A DNA stretch of 64,000 bases from Cyclobacterium roseum (GCF_010119225.1 NZ_WNKF01000010.1:124001-188000), one strand, 5' to 3'. Counted from the first letter of the stretch, positions 1 to 8,480 are shown. Notes: generated by a model not told the origin, from the letters alone. Numbers and translations are program-made.

Positions 1-71
1 ACAGTGGCATCATCAAAAACAGATAGCAGGTTAATGGAGTATCCTTTATCTTGTTTCATCGCATGAAAAAT

Positions 72-1019
72 TTACTTGTCCTTAAACGCCACGAAAAACG
101 TGCTACCCTCTCCTTGTACGGAAGTAGCCCATATTTCTCCTCCCACATCTTCTACGATTTTTTTGCAAATGGCCAGCCCCATACCCGTACCTCTTTTAAT
201 AAACCCATGGTCGTATTGCTGCAAAATATAAAATATACTTTGAAGGTATTCAGGAGATATCCCTCTCCCATTATCTTTTATCGCCAAAATGAGCCTATCC
301 TCTCTCCGGGAGGCACTTATAGCTACTCGCAATGCCCGTTCAGGGTCTCCAAATTTAATGGCATTATTTAACAAATGGTCAAAAAGCTGGGTAAAACGTT
401 TGTAATCCCCCCTCACAATGGGAAGCGCTTCCTTTCTAATATCAATATTCCCCTCTTTGATTTTTTTGGAATTCAGGTGAATAACCTTTTCAAGAACCTC
501 ATTCAAGTCTACATCTTCTACCTGGATTCCTTTTTCCGAAAGCTGTGAAAAGGAAACCAAATCCTGTATTACATGCTTTATTTTTATAAAGTTATCTAAG
601 GTAAGTCGCAAGAAAGCTATCGATTTTTCTGGCAATGTTTTTTCATTTTTTCTGATAAACAATTCTAAAAAACCCTGACTCTGTCGTACAGGCTCTGCGA
701 GGTCATTGGATGCGACCAGGATAAACTGGTCCAGTTGGTTTATTGAATGCTCTGATTTTAGTCGTTCTTCTTCTAATTTGCTATTAGCCAGCTCCAACTC
801 TTTTACCTTCTTGTCCAAAAAATGGTAATGCCGGTTAATCAATAAGTACAATAAAAACCCCGTTAGCACCACGTAAAAAACCCCCTTAGCGGTCTGTAGA
901 TAACCCAACTGTGCCATATCCATACTTCCCCACAAAAAATGAATCAGTTTATCGCTTCCAAAAATCCATAGGACTCCGACCAACACATAAATAATCGAAA
1001 TCTTTTTACTCGCTTCCAT
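72..1019 (-). CDS. Membrane sensor histidine kinase-like protein with Asn in place of the phospho-acceptor His
   Basis: The 315-residue protein has two N-terminal membrane segments (about 8-28 and 45-62), a short coiled coil (70-98), a dimerisation/phospho-acceptor region (about 98-165) and a complete-looking HATPase_c domain. The N box is near residue 219, the G1 box DNGRG at 249-253 and the G2 box GTGMGL at 277-282. The H box, which in relatives reads ASHDL-EP, reads ASNDLAEP here, so the usual phosphorylated His is Asn105; the codon AAT at 705-707 is unambiguous. ATP binding seems preserved, but canonical autophosphorylation at this position is not possible. No response regulator is adjacent. 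It may be a degenerate partner or scaffold; the role is inferred. Confidence 0.85.
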   Translation of the reverse strand: MEASKKISIIYVLVGVLWIFGSDKLIHFLWGSMDMAQLGYLQTAKGVFYVVLTGFLLYLLINRHYHFLDKKVKELELANSKLEEERLKSEHSINQLDQFILVASNDLAEPVRQSQGFLELFIRKNEKTLPEKSIAFLRLTLDNFIKIKHVIQDLVSFSQLSEKGIQVEDVDLNEVLEKVIHLNSKKIKEGNIDIRKEALPIVRGDYKRFTQLFDHLLNNAIKFGDPERALRVAISASRREDRLILAIKDNGRGISPEYLQSIFYILQQYDHGFIKRGTGMGLAICKKIVEDVGGEIWATSVQGEGSTFFVAFKDK

Positions 1020-1364
1020 CTTAATGAGTGGTTACCTTCAAACTGAATTCTTTCCCATCGTCAAAACCTCCGGTTAAAATACAAAACAAAATTCAACTGG
1101 ATTCTGATTTCGTTCTTTAATTAATCCAAAGTAAGCAAGTATTTTTCTTTTATTTATATTAAAGGAAGATAAAATTCCCATAACTTGTTACCATGAAATC
1201 GAGCCTGACTGAGACAGGCATGCCGATTACGTTAGTCAGTGGGATGCCCCGATAGCTATGCTATTAGGGGAAAGCAGGCGAGATTCTCCCGATTCAGGAT
1301 CGGGACAGGCTCTGTGTCCATAAAAAAACCATTATAAACTACTGAAACAAGGAATTTCTGAACC
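1020..1364. other. Intergenic region with inverted repeats, divergent promoters expected
   Basis: No gene is apparent in these 345 bases, which separate two divergently transcribed genes. The part from 1245 to 1306 holds an imperfect hairpin (CCCCGATAGC with CTATTAGGGG, 1246-1270) and a perfect one (CCCGAT-TCAGG-ATCGGG, 1289-1305). Similar CCCGA/TCGGG hairpins recur near the tRNA cluster at 8.0-8.7 kb, suggesting a dispersed repeat family. Confidence 0.5.
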
Positions 1365-2456
1365 ATGCTTAGTGTAAATAGAATTGTTACGAGTACCATT
1401 TTTTGCGGCTTGTTGATTACGATTTCCTGCCATCCCCAGGCGGAAAAAACCAGCCCGGTTAGGGCAGACATCACCTTATCTGTTTATGCTTCCGGGAAAG
1501 TGGTAAGTAAAAACCAATACGAAGTAAAGCCGAATACTACAGGCTATATCGAGGAAATTTATGTAAAAGAGGGCGATTCTGTCCAAATCGGAATGCGCTT
1601 GTTTTCGCTGTCCAACGAAACCGCCATCCTGAACCGGGAAATTGCATCCCTTTCAAGATCCTTTTCGGAAAGAGAAAATAACTCGGAAAAAATTCGGGAG
1701 TTGGAAGTGCAAATTGACCTGGCTCAATCCCAAATGGCCCATGATTCGCTTTTGTTGGAGAGACAAAAAAGGCTAAATGAACGGGAAATAGGCACGGACC
1801 TGCAACTAGAGCAGCGCCTCCTGTCCTATGCCCAGAGGAAAACCGAATATGCTTCACTGAAACTCAAAAAAGAAACTCTGGAAAGGGAATTAGATCATAA
1901 CGAAAACACTGCTAAAAAAAACCTGGAAAAAGCTTCTGCTTTGGCCAATGAGCTGGAAATCAAGAGTACGATTAACGGGCGTGTGTATTCCGTGCTAAAG
2001 GAAAAGGGGGAACTGGTAAACGCCCAGAATACCCTGGCCATAATCGGGGATGGACAAGAATTTATATTGGAATTATTGGTAGATGAGTACGATATTTCTC
2101 AGATCGAATTAGGCCAGGAGGTAATGATAAGCTTTGACAGTTACCAGGATCAGGTTTTTGATGCCCGGATTTCCAAAATCAATCCGATGATGGATTCCGG
2201 AAACAAAAGTTTCGTGGTGGAGGCTTCGTTGGTGACCAAACCAAAGACATTGTATCCAAACCTAACACTCGAAGCTAATATTATCTTAGAGGCAAAGGAA
2301 AATGCGCTTTTAATTCCCAGTTCCTACATTATTCAGGGCAATCAGGTGATCACTGCCAGCGGTGATACCTTGCAGGTCAATACGGGTATTAAAAATTACA
2401 GTGAAACAGAAATCATTAGCGGAATAGACGAAACCACCGAACTGTTAAAACCATGA
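1365..2456 (+). CDS. HlyD/MacA-like periplasmic adaptor subunit of an ABC exporter
   Basis: This 363-residue protein begins with a hydrophobic signal ending in a lipobox-like Cys (residue 22), so it is probably an inner-membrane lipoprotein. A barrel-sandwich (biotinyl-lipoyl-like) half motif lies around 45-85, a long charged coiled-coil hairpin around 95-205, the second lipoyl half near 205-235, and a beta-barrel domain follows. This is the architecture of membrane fusion proteins that link an inner-membrane transporter to an outer-membrane channel. It overlaps the permease gene by 4 nt (ATGA), so the two are translationally coupled. The substrate cannot be read from sequence. Confidence 0.88.
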   Translation: MLSVNRIVTSTIFCGLLITISCHPQAEKTSPVRADITLSVYASGKVVSKNQYEVKPNTTGYIEEIYVKEGDSVQIGMRLFSLSNETAILNREIASLSRSFSERENNSEKIRELEVQIDLAQSQMAHDSLLLERQKRLNEREIGTDLQLEQRLLSYAQRKTEYASLKLKKETLERELDHNENTAKKNLEKASALANELEIKSTINGRVYSVLKEKGELVNAQNTLAIIGDGQEFILELLVDEYDISQIELGQEVMISFDSYQDQVFDARISKINPMMDSGNKSFVVEASLVTKPKTLYPNLTLEANIILEAKENALLIPSSYIIQGNQVITASGDTLQVNTGIKNYSETEIISGIDETTELLKP

Positions 2457-3712
2457 AGTACGGTTTGTTATTACACATTGCGCGTTCTCTCATGCTGGCA
2501 AGGTTTAAGCAAACCATGGTGGCGGCTGTTGGTGTCACGTTTAGTATCACCATGTTTATTGCGCTGCTTGGTTTTATGAATGGGCTAAACCAGATGCTGG
2601 ATGGACTGGTGCTTAATCGTACACCCCATATTCGGTTTTATAATGAAATCAAGCCTAACCCGGATCAACCCATAGACCAATCGGATAAATATAAAAATTA
2701 TACCAATACCATTCGGTCAATCAAACCTACGAGCAGCCGGTTGCGTATTTACAATAGCAGTGCCATTATCCAAACCCTGGAGGAAGATCCCCGGGTTTTG
2801 GGCGTTGCCCCCAAGGTGTCTACCCAGGTGTTTTTTAATGTTGGTTCAAGTGATATTTCCGGAACGATAAGTGGAATCGACGTACCAGCAGAAAATGACT
2901 TGTTTGCATTATCCGATTATGTTACTGTCGGTACACCTATGGACCTGACTCAAACTAACAATAGCATCATCCTGGGGAAAGGGGCTGCTGACCGCATGCT
3001 GGCGGATATTGGAGATGTCATTCAAGCGACGACTTCCCGTGGAGACCAGGTACAATTGAAAGTGGTGGGGTATTATCAATCAGGTCTGGGCGAATTGGAT
3101 AATATCCAAAGTTATGCATCCCTTCAAACGGTCCAGAAAATACTGGGCGAGCCCCCCTCCTACATCACGGACATTCAGGTAAAACTACGGGAATTGGATC
3201 TGGCTCCTTCCATGGCACGAGATTATGCTGCCCTTTTTAAGATTAACGCAGATGATATTCAAACGGTCAACGCTCAATTTGAGACAGGAACAGAGATTAG
3301 GAATCTGATTAGTTATGCCGTCGGGATTACGCTATTAATTGTATCGGGATTTGGTATTTACAATATCCTGAACATGATGATTTATGAAAAAATGGATACC
3401 ATTGCCATCTTAAAAGCAATCGGATTTTCTGGAAGGGATGTAAACATTATTTTTATCAACATCGCCTTAATTATCGGGTTGGCAGGAGGTACCCTTGGTT
3501 TGTGCCTTGGCTACCTGGCAGGGCTAGGTATTGACCAGCTCCCATTTGAGACAGAGGCTTTGCCTACCATTAAGACCTTTCCTGTGGACTTTAACCCGCG
3601 TTATTACCTTATCGGAGGGATATTTAGTTTAGTCACGACTTACTTTGCCGGTTATTTCCCCGCCAAAAAAGCGAGCGGGGTCGACCCGGTAGATATTATC
3701 AGAGGAAAATAA
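2453..3712 (+). CDS. FtsX/MacB-type ABC transporter permease
   Basis: The 419-residue protein has one N-terminal membrane helix (about 15-40), a large periplasmic domain (about 50-280) and three C-terminal helices, as in FtsX/MacB/LolC permeases. The C-terminal block with the motif AILKAIGFSGRD after the first of these helices is characteristic of the family. It lies between an adaptor and an ATPase gene with 4-nt overlap and 1-nt spacing, so the three form one tripartite exporter resembling MacAB or LolCDE. It could move a lipoprotein, lipid, peptide or toxic compound; nothing in sequence decides. Confidence 0.9.
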   Translation: MKYGLLLHIARSLMLARFKQTMVAAVGVTFSITMFIALLGFMNGLNQMLDGLVLNRTPHIRFYNEIKPNPDQPIDQSDKYKNYTNTIRSIKPTSSRLRIYNSSAIIQTLEEDPRVLGVAPKVSTQVFFNVGSSDISGTISGIDVPAENDLFALSDYVTVGTPMDLTQTNNSIILGKGAADRMLADIGDVIQATTSRGDQVQLKVVGYYQSGLGELDNIQSYASLQTVQKILGEPPSYITDIQVKLRELDLAPSMARDYAALFKINADDIQTVNAQFETGTEIRNLISYAVGITLLIVSGFGIYNILNMMIYEKMDTIAILKAIGFSGRDVNIIFINIALIIGLAGGTLGLCLGYLAGLGIDQLPFETEALPTIKTFPVDFNPRYYLIGGIFSLVTTYFAGYFPAKKASGVDPVDIIRGK

Positions 3713-3713
3713 A

Positions 3714-4397
3714 ATGGACAACAGGACGGTATTGGAGGCACAGAATATTGATAAATTTTTCTACAGCCCGGTAAAAACCCAAGTACTCAAAAAAATTTCC
3801 TTTTCGATCAATCGCGGGGATTTTGTATCGGTTATGGGTAAATCTGGTTGTGGGAAATCGACGCTTCTTTACATTCTATCTACCATGGATACCAGTTACC
3901 AGGGAAAGCTATTGATAGACCAGGAAATGATTACCGACAAATCTTCCAGCTACCTTTCCCGCATCCGCAATGAGAAAATTGGATTCGTTTTTCAATTTCA
4001 TTACTTACTCACCGAATTTTCAGTATTGGAAAATGTGATGGTACCCGGACTGAAATTAGGAAAATTGAACAGGGAGCAGCTCGAAGAAAAGGCCATGGAG
4101 AAGCTTCGGATTTTTGGAATGGAAGACCATGCTCTTAAAAAGGCCAACCAGCTTTCGGGTGGGCAAAAACAGCGTGTAGCCATAGCCAGGGCACTGATCA
4201 ATGATCCGCTGATCATTATGGGGGATGAGCCCTCTGGAAATCTGGATAAAAAAAACAGCGATATTGTTTTTGGAATTTTTAAAGAATTGGCCACAGATTT
4301 CAATCAAACCCTACTTATCGTTACCCACGATCCGGATTTTGCGGAGAAAACCGATCGGACCATCGTGATGGAGGATGGACGCATCATTTCCCATTAA
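3714..4397 (+). CDS. LolD/MacB-type ABC transporter ATP-binding protein
   Basis: The 227-residue ATPase carries Walker [10 protein letters not shown] (about 43-51), a Q loop (FQFHY, near 94), the signature LSGGQKQR (about 146-153), Walker B ending MGDEPSG and the switch His in VTHD near 203. Its length and motifs place it with LolD/MacB-type ATPases that work with FtsX-like permeases. It starts 1 nt after the permease stop and is the last gene of the three-gene operon. A bidirectional terminator lies about 270 bp downstream. Confidence 0.93.
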   Translation: MDNRTVLEAQNIDKFFYSPVKTQVLKKISFSINRGDFVSVMGKSGCGKSTLLYILSTMDTSYQGKLLIDQEMITDKSSSYLSRIRNEKIGFVFQFHYLLTEFSVLENVMVPGLKLGKLNREQLEEKAMEKLRIFGMEDHALKKANQLSGGQKQRVAIARALINDPLIIMGDEPSGNLDKKNSDIVFGIFKELATDFNQTLLIVTHDPDFAEKTDRTIVMEDGRIISH

Positions 4398-4668
4398 CGC
4401 CAATGCTTTTTGATAAAAATCAGCCCTATCTGTGACATTTGTCATACAGAATGGGATGGTTTATACATACCTTGTTATTGAAATAAATACAGGTACAGCA
4501 TTAAAGAATAGGCATAAAGCAAACTTCTGGCTCAACGTTCTTTCTGATTTTTTTTGAATCAGAAAATTGACCAGATTGGCGCAAGTGGCTTTACGATTGG
4601 GATGATGAACACCGAACCCTATCTGTAAAGGTTAAAAAAAATTAAAGTTGGTTAGGTCTAGTAAAAAG
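4398..4668. other. Intergenic region with a 9-bp hairpin; possible small transcript
   Basis: There is no credible ORF. A perfect 9-bp inverted repeat (TTTCTGATT / AATCAGAAA) with a 7-nt loop lies at 4541-4565 and is not followed by a T run on either strand. About 100 bp further on is a strong terminator. The distance of about 270 bp between the ATPase stop and that terminator leaves room for a long 3' UTR or a small RNA, but no convincing promoter was found. Confidence 0.35.
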
Positions 4669-4698
4669 GCTCCGATCGTTTGATCGGGGCTTTTTTTT
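4669..4698. terminator. Bidirectional rho-independent terminator between convergent operons
   Basis: The stem GCTCCGATC/GATCGGGGC (one T-G wobble, loop GTTT) is followed by eight T on the plus strand and preceded by a run of A on the same strand. It can therefore end both the exporter operon (plus) and the MATE gene (minus). Confidence 0.85.
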
Positions 4699-4798
4699 AC
4701 CAGAATTTTTTATTTTTCAAATCGGTTTAACAGGGACCTCGTAAACCTTCCCCAAACATCCTAGGGAAGCCTTCTAATCTGACATGTGAGAAAGACCT

Positions 4799-6130
4799 CT
4801 ATAAGGCGTTTGTTCCCTTTTTAAGGTAAAAATAGGATATGGCCGCAGCTCCGGTATCTGCCAGGGGAAAGGCATACCAAATCCCCTCTAGACCAAAAAA
4901 CAGCGGCATGATTATTACTAGCGGAATCAGGAAAATCCCTTGCTTGCTCAATGCCAGTAACAACGCAGCTTTCGGTTTTCCTATGGCCTGAAAATAAGCG
5001 CTTCCGATCAAACTGAATGCAAGCAATGGGGTGGCCAGAAAAGATTTTCGCATGGCCGGGATACTCTCCATGATAAGTTTTTCATCTTCCGTAAATACCT
5101 GAACCAAAGAACTTGTAAAGGTCATTATCAGAACAAAGATAAGCAGTGCTATTAGACTAGAGGACCTCAGGGCAAGTCGGATCGTCTGGTGAACCCTATC
5201 GTTCAGTTTAGCCCCGTAATTGTACCCTGCTATGGGCACAAAGCCCTGTGTGATCCCCAGGACGGGGAAATTGGCAAACATCATTACCCGATTGATCACT
5301 CCGAAAACCGATAAGCCCATTTCTCCACCATATATAAAAAGCTCGTTATTCAAAACGATCGCCAATACGCTCACCGTTCCCTGCCGGGCAAGGGTCACTG
5401 CTCCTAATGCTGCAATTTCCCGGGCGATCTGGAAATCAGGTTTAAACCAGGCACTTTTCACTTTCATAATAGATTTTCCAAACATGAAAAACCACAAGGT
5501 GTAAGCAGCACTGGCAATGTAAGAGATTGTAGTAGCCCAGGCTGCGCCCCTCAATCCCATATCCAGCCAAACAATAAAAATGGGATCCAGAATAATATTG
5601 AAAACGGCCGGAACGATCAGGGTGTACATGGCCACTTTAGGGTAGCCTTCTGCCCGAATGACATTATTACTCATCATCGCCCAGGCCAAGAAAGGAATTC
5701 CAATTAAAATAATAGAAAAGTATTCTTTGGAGGGCTCCAATACAGCTCCTTTTCCTCCAAAAAGTTGTAAAATCTCATCCGAAAACAAAAAACCCAAGCC
5801 CACAAAAAGCAGGGCCAGGGTCAAGGTCATTCCTATTTGATTTCCAAAGGTGGAAAAAGCCCTGACATCATCGCCATCCCCAAAAGCCCTGGAAATCACC
5901 GATGCTCCTCCTACCCCGATGGACATGCCTATACTTGAAATCAAAAACGTAATCGGCAAGACAACCGTAATGGTAGCAATACCAAGTGACCCTACAAAAC
6001 GGCCGACAAAAATAGTGTCCACAATTCCGTATATGGATAAAACCAATATACCAACTGCCGCCGGAACCGCTTGCTGTAGTAATAATTTACCAACAGGTGC
6101 CTTACCAAAAGAATGGTTATTTTTTTCCAT
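4799..6130 (-). CDS. MATE family multidrug/cation efflux transporter
   Basis: The roughly 443-residue protein has about 12 hydrophobic helices in two related halves, as in MATE transporters, with typical segments such as IYGIVDTIFVGRFVG in helix 1-2 and GITQGFVPIAGYNYGA in the second half. MATE proteins export drugs or metabolites in exchange for Na+ or H+. I chose the ATG at 6130 because the reading frame upstream can only be opened by a TTG at 6154. The latter has an AGGAA 5 nt upstream and would add eight residues, so it remains possible. The gene is monocistronic. Confidence 0.9.
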   Translation of the reverse strand: MEKNNHSFGKAPVGKLLLQQAVPAAVGILVLSIYGIVDTIFVGRFVGSLGIATITVVLPITFLISSIGMSIGVGGASVISRAFGDGDDVRAFSTFGNQIGMTLTLALLFVGLGFLFSDEILQLFGGKGAVLEPSKEYFSIILIGIPFLAWAMMSNNVIRAEGYPKVAMYTLIVPAVFNIILDPIFIVWLDMGLRGAAWATTISYIASAAYTLWFFMFGKSIMKVKSAWFKPDFQIAREIAALGAVTLARQGTVSVLAIVLNNELFIYGGEMGLSVFGVINRVMMFANFPVLGITQGFVPIAGYNYGAKLNDRVHQTIRLALRSSSLIALLIFVLIMTFTSSLVQVFTEDEKLIMESIPAMRKSFLATPLLAFSLIGSAYFQAIGKPKAALLLALSKQGIFLIPLVIIMPLFFGLEGIWYAFPLADTGAAAISYFYLKKGTNAL

Positions 6131-6230
6131 AGGAATTGGATTTCCTGAAAACAAGGAATTCCTGAAAATGAATTATCCCGGCAAAGTACCGATTTTATCC
6201 CAATGGATAAACTTCAATTATACAAAGTAA

Positions 6231-7685
6231 CTAAAAAGTTTTGGTGAACTGAATTTTAACTTTTATTTGAAGATCTCGGATTACTTTAAAGATTTCCTTG
6301 ATAGTTACTGCTTGAACCTTGGTCAAAGTTGCTATTTTTATGTAATTCAATGGATCTTTATTTTCCCGGATTACGGCTATGGCCTGCTTTTCCAACCGCA
6401 ATCCCATCAGGTAATAATACCCCTGATATAGTTCCTCGGATTCTTTTTTGGTAAAGACTCCTTTTTCTGTTAACAACTTCAACCTTTTTCCCGTATTGGT
6501 TTCAAATACCCGGTTTGCCAGTGCGTACAGGCGAATGGTATCTACCATCGGTGTCATGGCCTTTTTGATATCAAAAACCTGTTCTTTATCTATTTTGAAG
6601 GTTCGAATGTTTCGAAACCAAGTTAGCTGAGTATCGTATTGCAAGGCATTTTGCGCCATATTGTAAAAAAAACGTTCCAGTGGATGTTGTAATTGCTCGT
6701 CCATAAAGTCCTTTAAACCTTTCAGCAGTGAAAAATCACCATAAATGGGTCGACAATCAAAAAAAGTCCCATAACTCATTACTGTTTCCATGCTGGATTC
6801 CTGAAACCAACTGGCGTAATTGGATTTCCAGTGGGAAAGTGAGTGAGTCCATTTGGGATTACTGGCCATAAACCCTCCCTTGCAATAATTAAAACCGATA
6901 AAGTCTAAATCCTCCGAAACGCCCTTGGCAAAATCTAAAAAAAATGTCCGTACCAATTCCCTTTGCTCATTGGCTTTGTCCTCATAAATGATGGCGTTAT
7001 CCTGATCTGTCTTTAATGTTTGTTCTTTCCGTCCCTCACTTCCCAAGACAAAAAAAACAAACCTTGCCGGGGGAGTGCCTTTCTCTTTAATTGCCTGTTC
7101 GATGACACGTAACGCAATCGAATCAGCAATGGCTGAAATAATCTGATTGATGATTTCAGCCCGTACTCCCCGCTGAATTAATTGATCAACAATCCGAGGC
7201 ACTTGTTTCCATTTTTCTCTTAGTTCTTCCCTGCCCACAGCCAATTTGACAGACTGGATAAAAATAAATGGTGATTGGGACTGTACGGTCAATATTTTAT
7301 TCCGGCTAGTTACCCCAATGTAGGCTCCGCCCTCCTTGACTAGCAAGTACCTGGTTTTCGTGCGAAACATGAGTAGCAACGCCTCATATACCAACGTGTC
7401 CTTGGAAATGGCCACTAGTGCGGGATCCATGATTTCCCTAACAGAGCTCTCAGGAGAAACCCCAGATGCCACAACGTTGTCTCGCAGCGTAATGTCAGTA
7501 ATTACTCCGTAAATCATCTCTTTACTATCTCCCACAAAAAGGCAACTTGACTTTTCATCGCGCATTATCCGGGCTGCTTTCGAGACCGGAGTGTGGGGTA
7601 AACATAACAGGATTTCCTTTAACGGTATTTCTCCGATAGTTTTGACATAAAAGTCATCAATAGGTGTCAATGGCTCCTCAGACAT
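6231..7685 (-). CDS. CBS-pair / DUF294 putative nucleotidyltransferase protein
   Basis: The protein of about 484 residues has two CBS motifs in the first 150 residues, then a DUF294 putative nucleotidyltransferase domain with the motif GSEGRKEQTLKTDQDNA, which matches the G-S-x-G-R-x-E-x(3)-T-D-x-D family pattern, then the helical DUF294 C-terminal domain. CBS pairs usually bind adenine nucleotides, so a nucleotide-sensing regulatory role is likely. The substrate of the transferase domain is not known. Many relatives also carry an N-terminal cyclic-nucleotide-binding domain, which is absent here. The ATG at 7685 was chosen; the frame opens 34 codons earlier but that stretch overlaps the tRNA promoter and is not conserved-looking. 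Confidence 0.88.
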   Translation of the reverse strand: MSEEPLTPIDDFYVKTIGEIPLKEILLCLPHTPVSKAARIMRDEKSSCLFVGDSKEMIYGVITDITLRDNVVASGVSPESSVREIMDPALVAISKDTLVYEALLLMFRTKTRYLLVKEGGAYIGVTSRNKILTVQSQSPFIFIQSVKLAVGREELREKWKQVPRIVDQLIQRGVRAEIINQIISAIADSIALRVIEQAIKEKGTPPARFVFFVLGSEGRKEQTLKTDQDNAIIYEDKANEQRELVRTFFLDFAKGVSEDLDFIGFNYCKGGFMASNPKWTHSLSHWKSNYASWFQESSMETVMSYGTFFDCRPIYGDFSLLKGLKDFMDEQLQHPLERFFYNMAQNALQYDTQLTWFRNIRTFKIDKEQVFDIKKAMTPMVDTIRLYALANRVFETNTGKRLKLLTEKGVFTKKESEELYQGYYYLMGLRLEKQAIAVIRENKDPLNYIKIATLTKVQAVTIKEIFKVIRDLQIKVKIQFTKTF

Positions 7686-7751
7686 GAAAACTCTTTTTTT
7701 GCAAAGATGATCAATACACCCGAGTAAAAGAAAAGTAATTGTGAATTTGAG

Positions 7752-7782
7752 TTTGTAATTAAAAAAAACCGCCTTACATTTG
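7752..7782 (+). promoter_or_regulatory. Bacteroidota-type promoter for the tRNA cluster
   Basis: TTTG (7752-7755), a 19-bp spacer and TACATTTG (7775-7782) match the Bacteroidota housekeeping promoter consensus exactly in sequence and spacing. Transcription would start near 7789 and run into the tRNA region. Confidence 0.8.
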
Positions 7783-7806
7783 CACAAGCTTTTGAAAAAG
7801 CACTCC

Positions 7807-7830
7807 GAAACAGGCTGAAAAGCCTGTTTC
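7807..7830 (+). other. Perfect hairpin in the leader of the tRNA transcript
   Basis: A 10-bp perfect stem GAAACAGGCT/AGCCTGTTTC closed by a GAAA tetraloop lies about 18 nt after the predicted start site and 8 nt before the first tRNA-like sequence. The following bases (TATTTATTGG) are a poor T tract. It may protect the 5' end, guide processing or act as a weak terminator. Confidence 0.5.
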
Positions 7831-7838
7831 TATTTATT

Positions 7839-7915
7839 GGTCCTGTAGCTCAATTGGAAAGTGCATCCCGACTTTTGGGTCCGGAAGGTTTCAGGTTTAC
7901 GAGGGCATAAACTGA
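7839..7915 (+). pseudogene. Decayed tRNA (5' half like tRNA-Arg)
   Basis: The first 15 bases (GGTCCTGTAGCTCAA) are the 5' end of the neighbouring tRNA-Arg, but the D stem has a T-T mismatch, the anticodon arm is 20 nt instead of 17, and there is no matching 3' acceptor strand. If folded with a 7-nt loop the anticodon would be TTG. I judge it a remnant rather than a working tRNA. Confidence 0.6.
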
Positions 7916-7939
7916 AATTAAAGAAATCAATAACACAGA

Positions 7940-8013
7940 GGTCCTGTAGCTCAACTGGATAGAGCAACTGCCTTCTAAGCAGTAGGTTTCAGGTTCGAGT
8001 CCTGACAGGATCA
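7940..8013 (+). tRNA. tRNA-Arg (anticodon TCT)
   Basis: A complete cloverleaf is visible: acceptor GGTCCTG/CAGGATC with one G-T wobble and discriminator A, D stem GCTC/GAGC, anticodon stem ACTGC/GCAGT with loop CTTCTAA (anticodon TCT) and T stem TCAGG/CCTGA with loop TTCGAGT. CCA is not encoded. It is the first intact tRNA after the promoter at 7752. Confidence 0.95.
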
Positions 8014-8022
8014 CATAATTTC

Positions 8023-8098
8023 GATTCAATAGCTCAATTGGGTAGAGCATCCCGACTTTAAGTCGGGAAGGTTTCAGGTTCGAGTCCTGACAGGATCA
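8023..8098 (+). pseudogene. tRNA-like unit 1 (TTA in the anticodon position)
   Basis: D arm and T arm are intact and identical in type to tRNA-Arg, but acceptor positions 6 and 7 (A, A against A, C) do not pair. The anticodon arm is the 19-nt palindrome TCCCGACTTTAAGTCGGGA, two nucleotides longer than normal. Taken as a 5-bp stem and 7-nt loop it shows TTA, which would read the UAA stop codon. I judge it a tRNA-like repeat of unknown function. Confidence 0.6.
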
Positions 8099-8107
8099 CA
8101 TAATTTC

Positions 8108-8183
8108 GATTCAATAGCTCAATTGGGTAGAGCATCCCGACTTTAAGTCGGGAAGGTTTCAGGTTCGAGTCCTGACAGGATCA
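8108..8183 (+). pseudogene. tRNA-like unit 2
   Basis: This unit is identical to unit 1 over its 76 bases and over the spacer, with the same acceptor mismatches and extended anticodon hairpin. Confidence 0.6.
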
Positions 8184-8192
8184 CATAATTTC

Positions 8193-8268
8193 GATTCAAT
8201 AGCTCAATTGGGTAGAGCATCCCGACTTTAAGTCGGGAAGGTTTCAGGTTCGAGTCCTGACAGGATCA
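8193..8268 (+). pseudogene. tRNA-like unit 3
   Basis: This is the third identical copy. The spacer after it differs from the first two and leads into an intact tRNA-Lys whose 5' acceptor strand (GATTCCG) resembles the GATTCAA of the units, so the units look like Lys-5'/Arg-3' chimeras. Confidence 0.6.
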
Positions 8269-8277
8269 CATCGTTTG

Positions 8278-8350
8278 GATTCCGTAGCTCAGCTGGTAGA
8301 GCAATACACTTTTAATGTATGGGTCCTGGGTTCGAGCCCCAGCGGGATCA
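8278..8350 (+). tRNA. tRNA-Lys (anticodon TTT)
   Basis: The cloverleaf is complete: acceptor GATTCCG/CGGGATC with one T-G wobble, D stem GCTC/GAGC, anticodon stem ATACA/TGTAT with loop CTTTTAA (anticodon TTT), T stem CTGGG/CCCAG and discriminator A. CCA is not encoded. A strong terminator starts 13 nt after its end. Confidence 0.95.
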
Positions 8351-8362
8351 CAATTTGTAGAA

Positions 8363-8394
8363 AACTTGTTCTTCGGAGCAAGTTTTTATTTTTT
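8363..8394 (+). terminator. Terminator of the tRNA cluster
   Basis: A 9-bp stem AACTTGTTC/GAGCAAGTT (one T-G wobble) with a TTCG tetraloop is followed by TTTTATTTTTT. It should end the tRNA-Lys transcript. Confidence 0.85.
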
Positions 8395-8480
8395 ACGCGC
8401 GTTTTTGGGGCGAGAAGTTTATCCCGATGCCGACTCCAGGAGGCAATCGGGAAGCCCCAGCGGGATCACAATTTGTAGAA

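Larger units (their letters stand above)
7984..8268 (+). repeat. Tandem 85-bp repeats derived from the tRNA-Arg 3' half
   Basis: Three near-identical tRNA-like units follow tRNA-Arg with an exact 85-bp period. The segment from the variable loop of tRNA-Arg onward (AGGTTTCAGG at 7984) is the zeroth copy of the same repeat. The array looks like local tandem amplification of a chimeric tRNA sequence. Confidence 0.85.

Noticed and set aside
7850-8050. Minus-strand 66-codon ORF over the tRNA-Arg region
   Set aside because: It is the antisense reading of tRNA and tRNA-like sequence, a well-known false ORF type.
7984-8268. CRISPR array
   Set aside because: The 85-bp units are identical throughout with no spacers, and each contains tRNA arms.
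8023-8268. Functional ochre suppressor tRNAs
   Set aside because: The anticodon arm is 19 nt instead of 17 and acceptor positions 6 and 7 do not pair, so decoding is doubtful. I kept it as an open question rather than a call.
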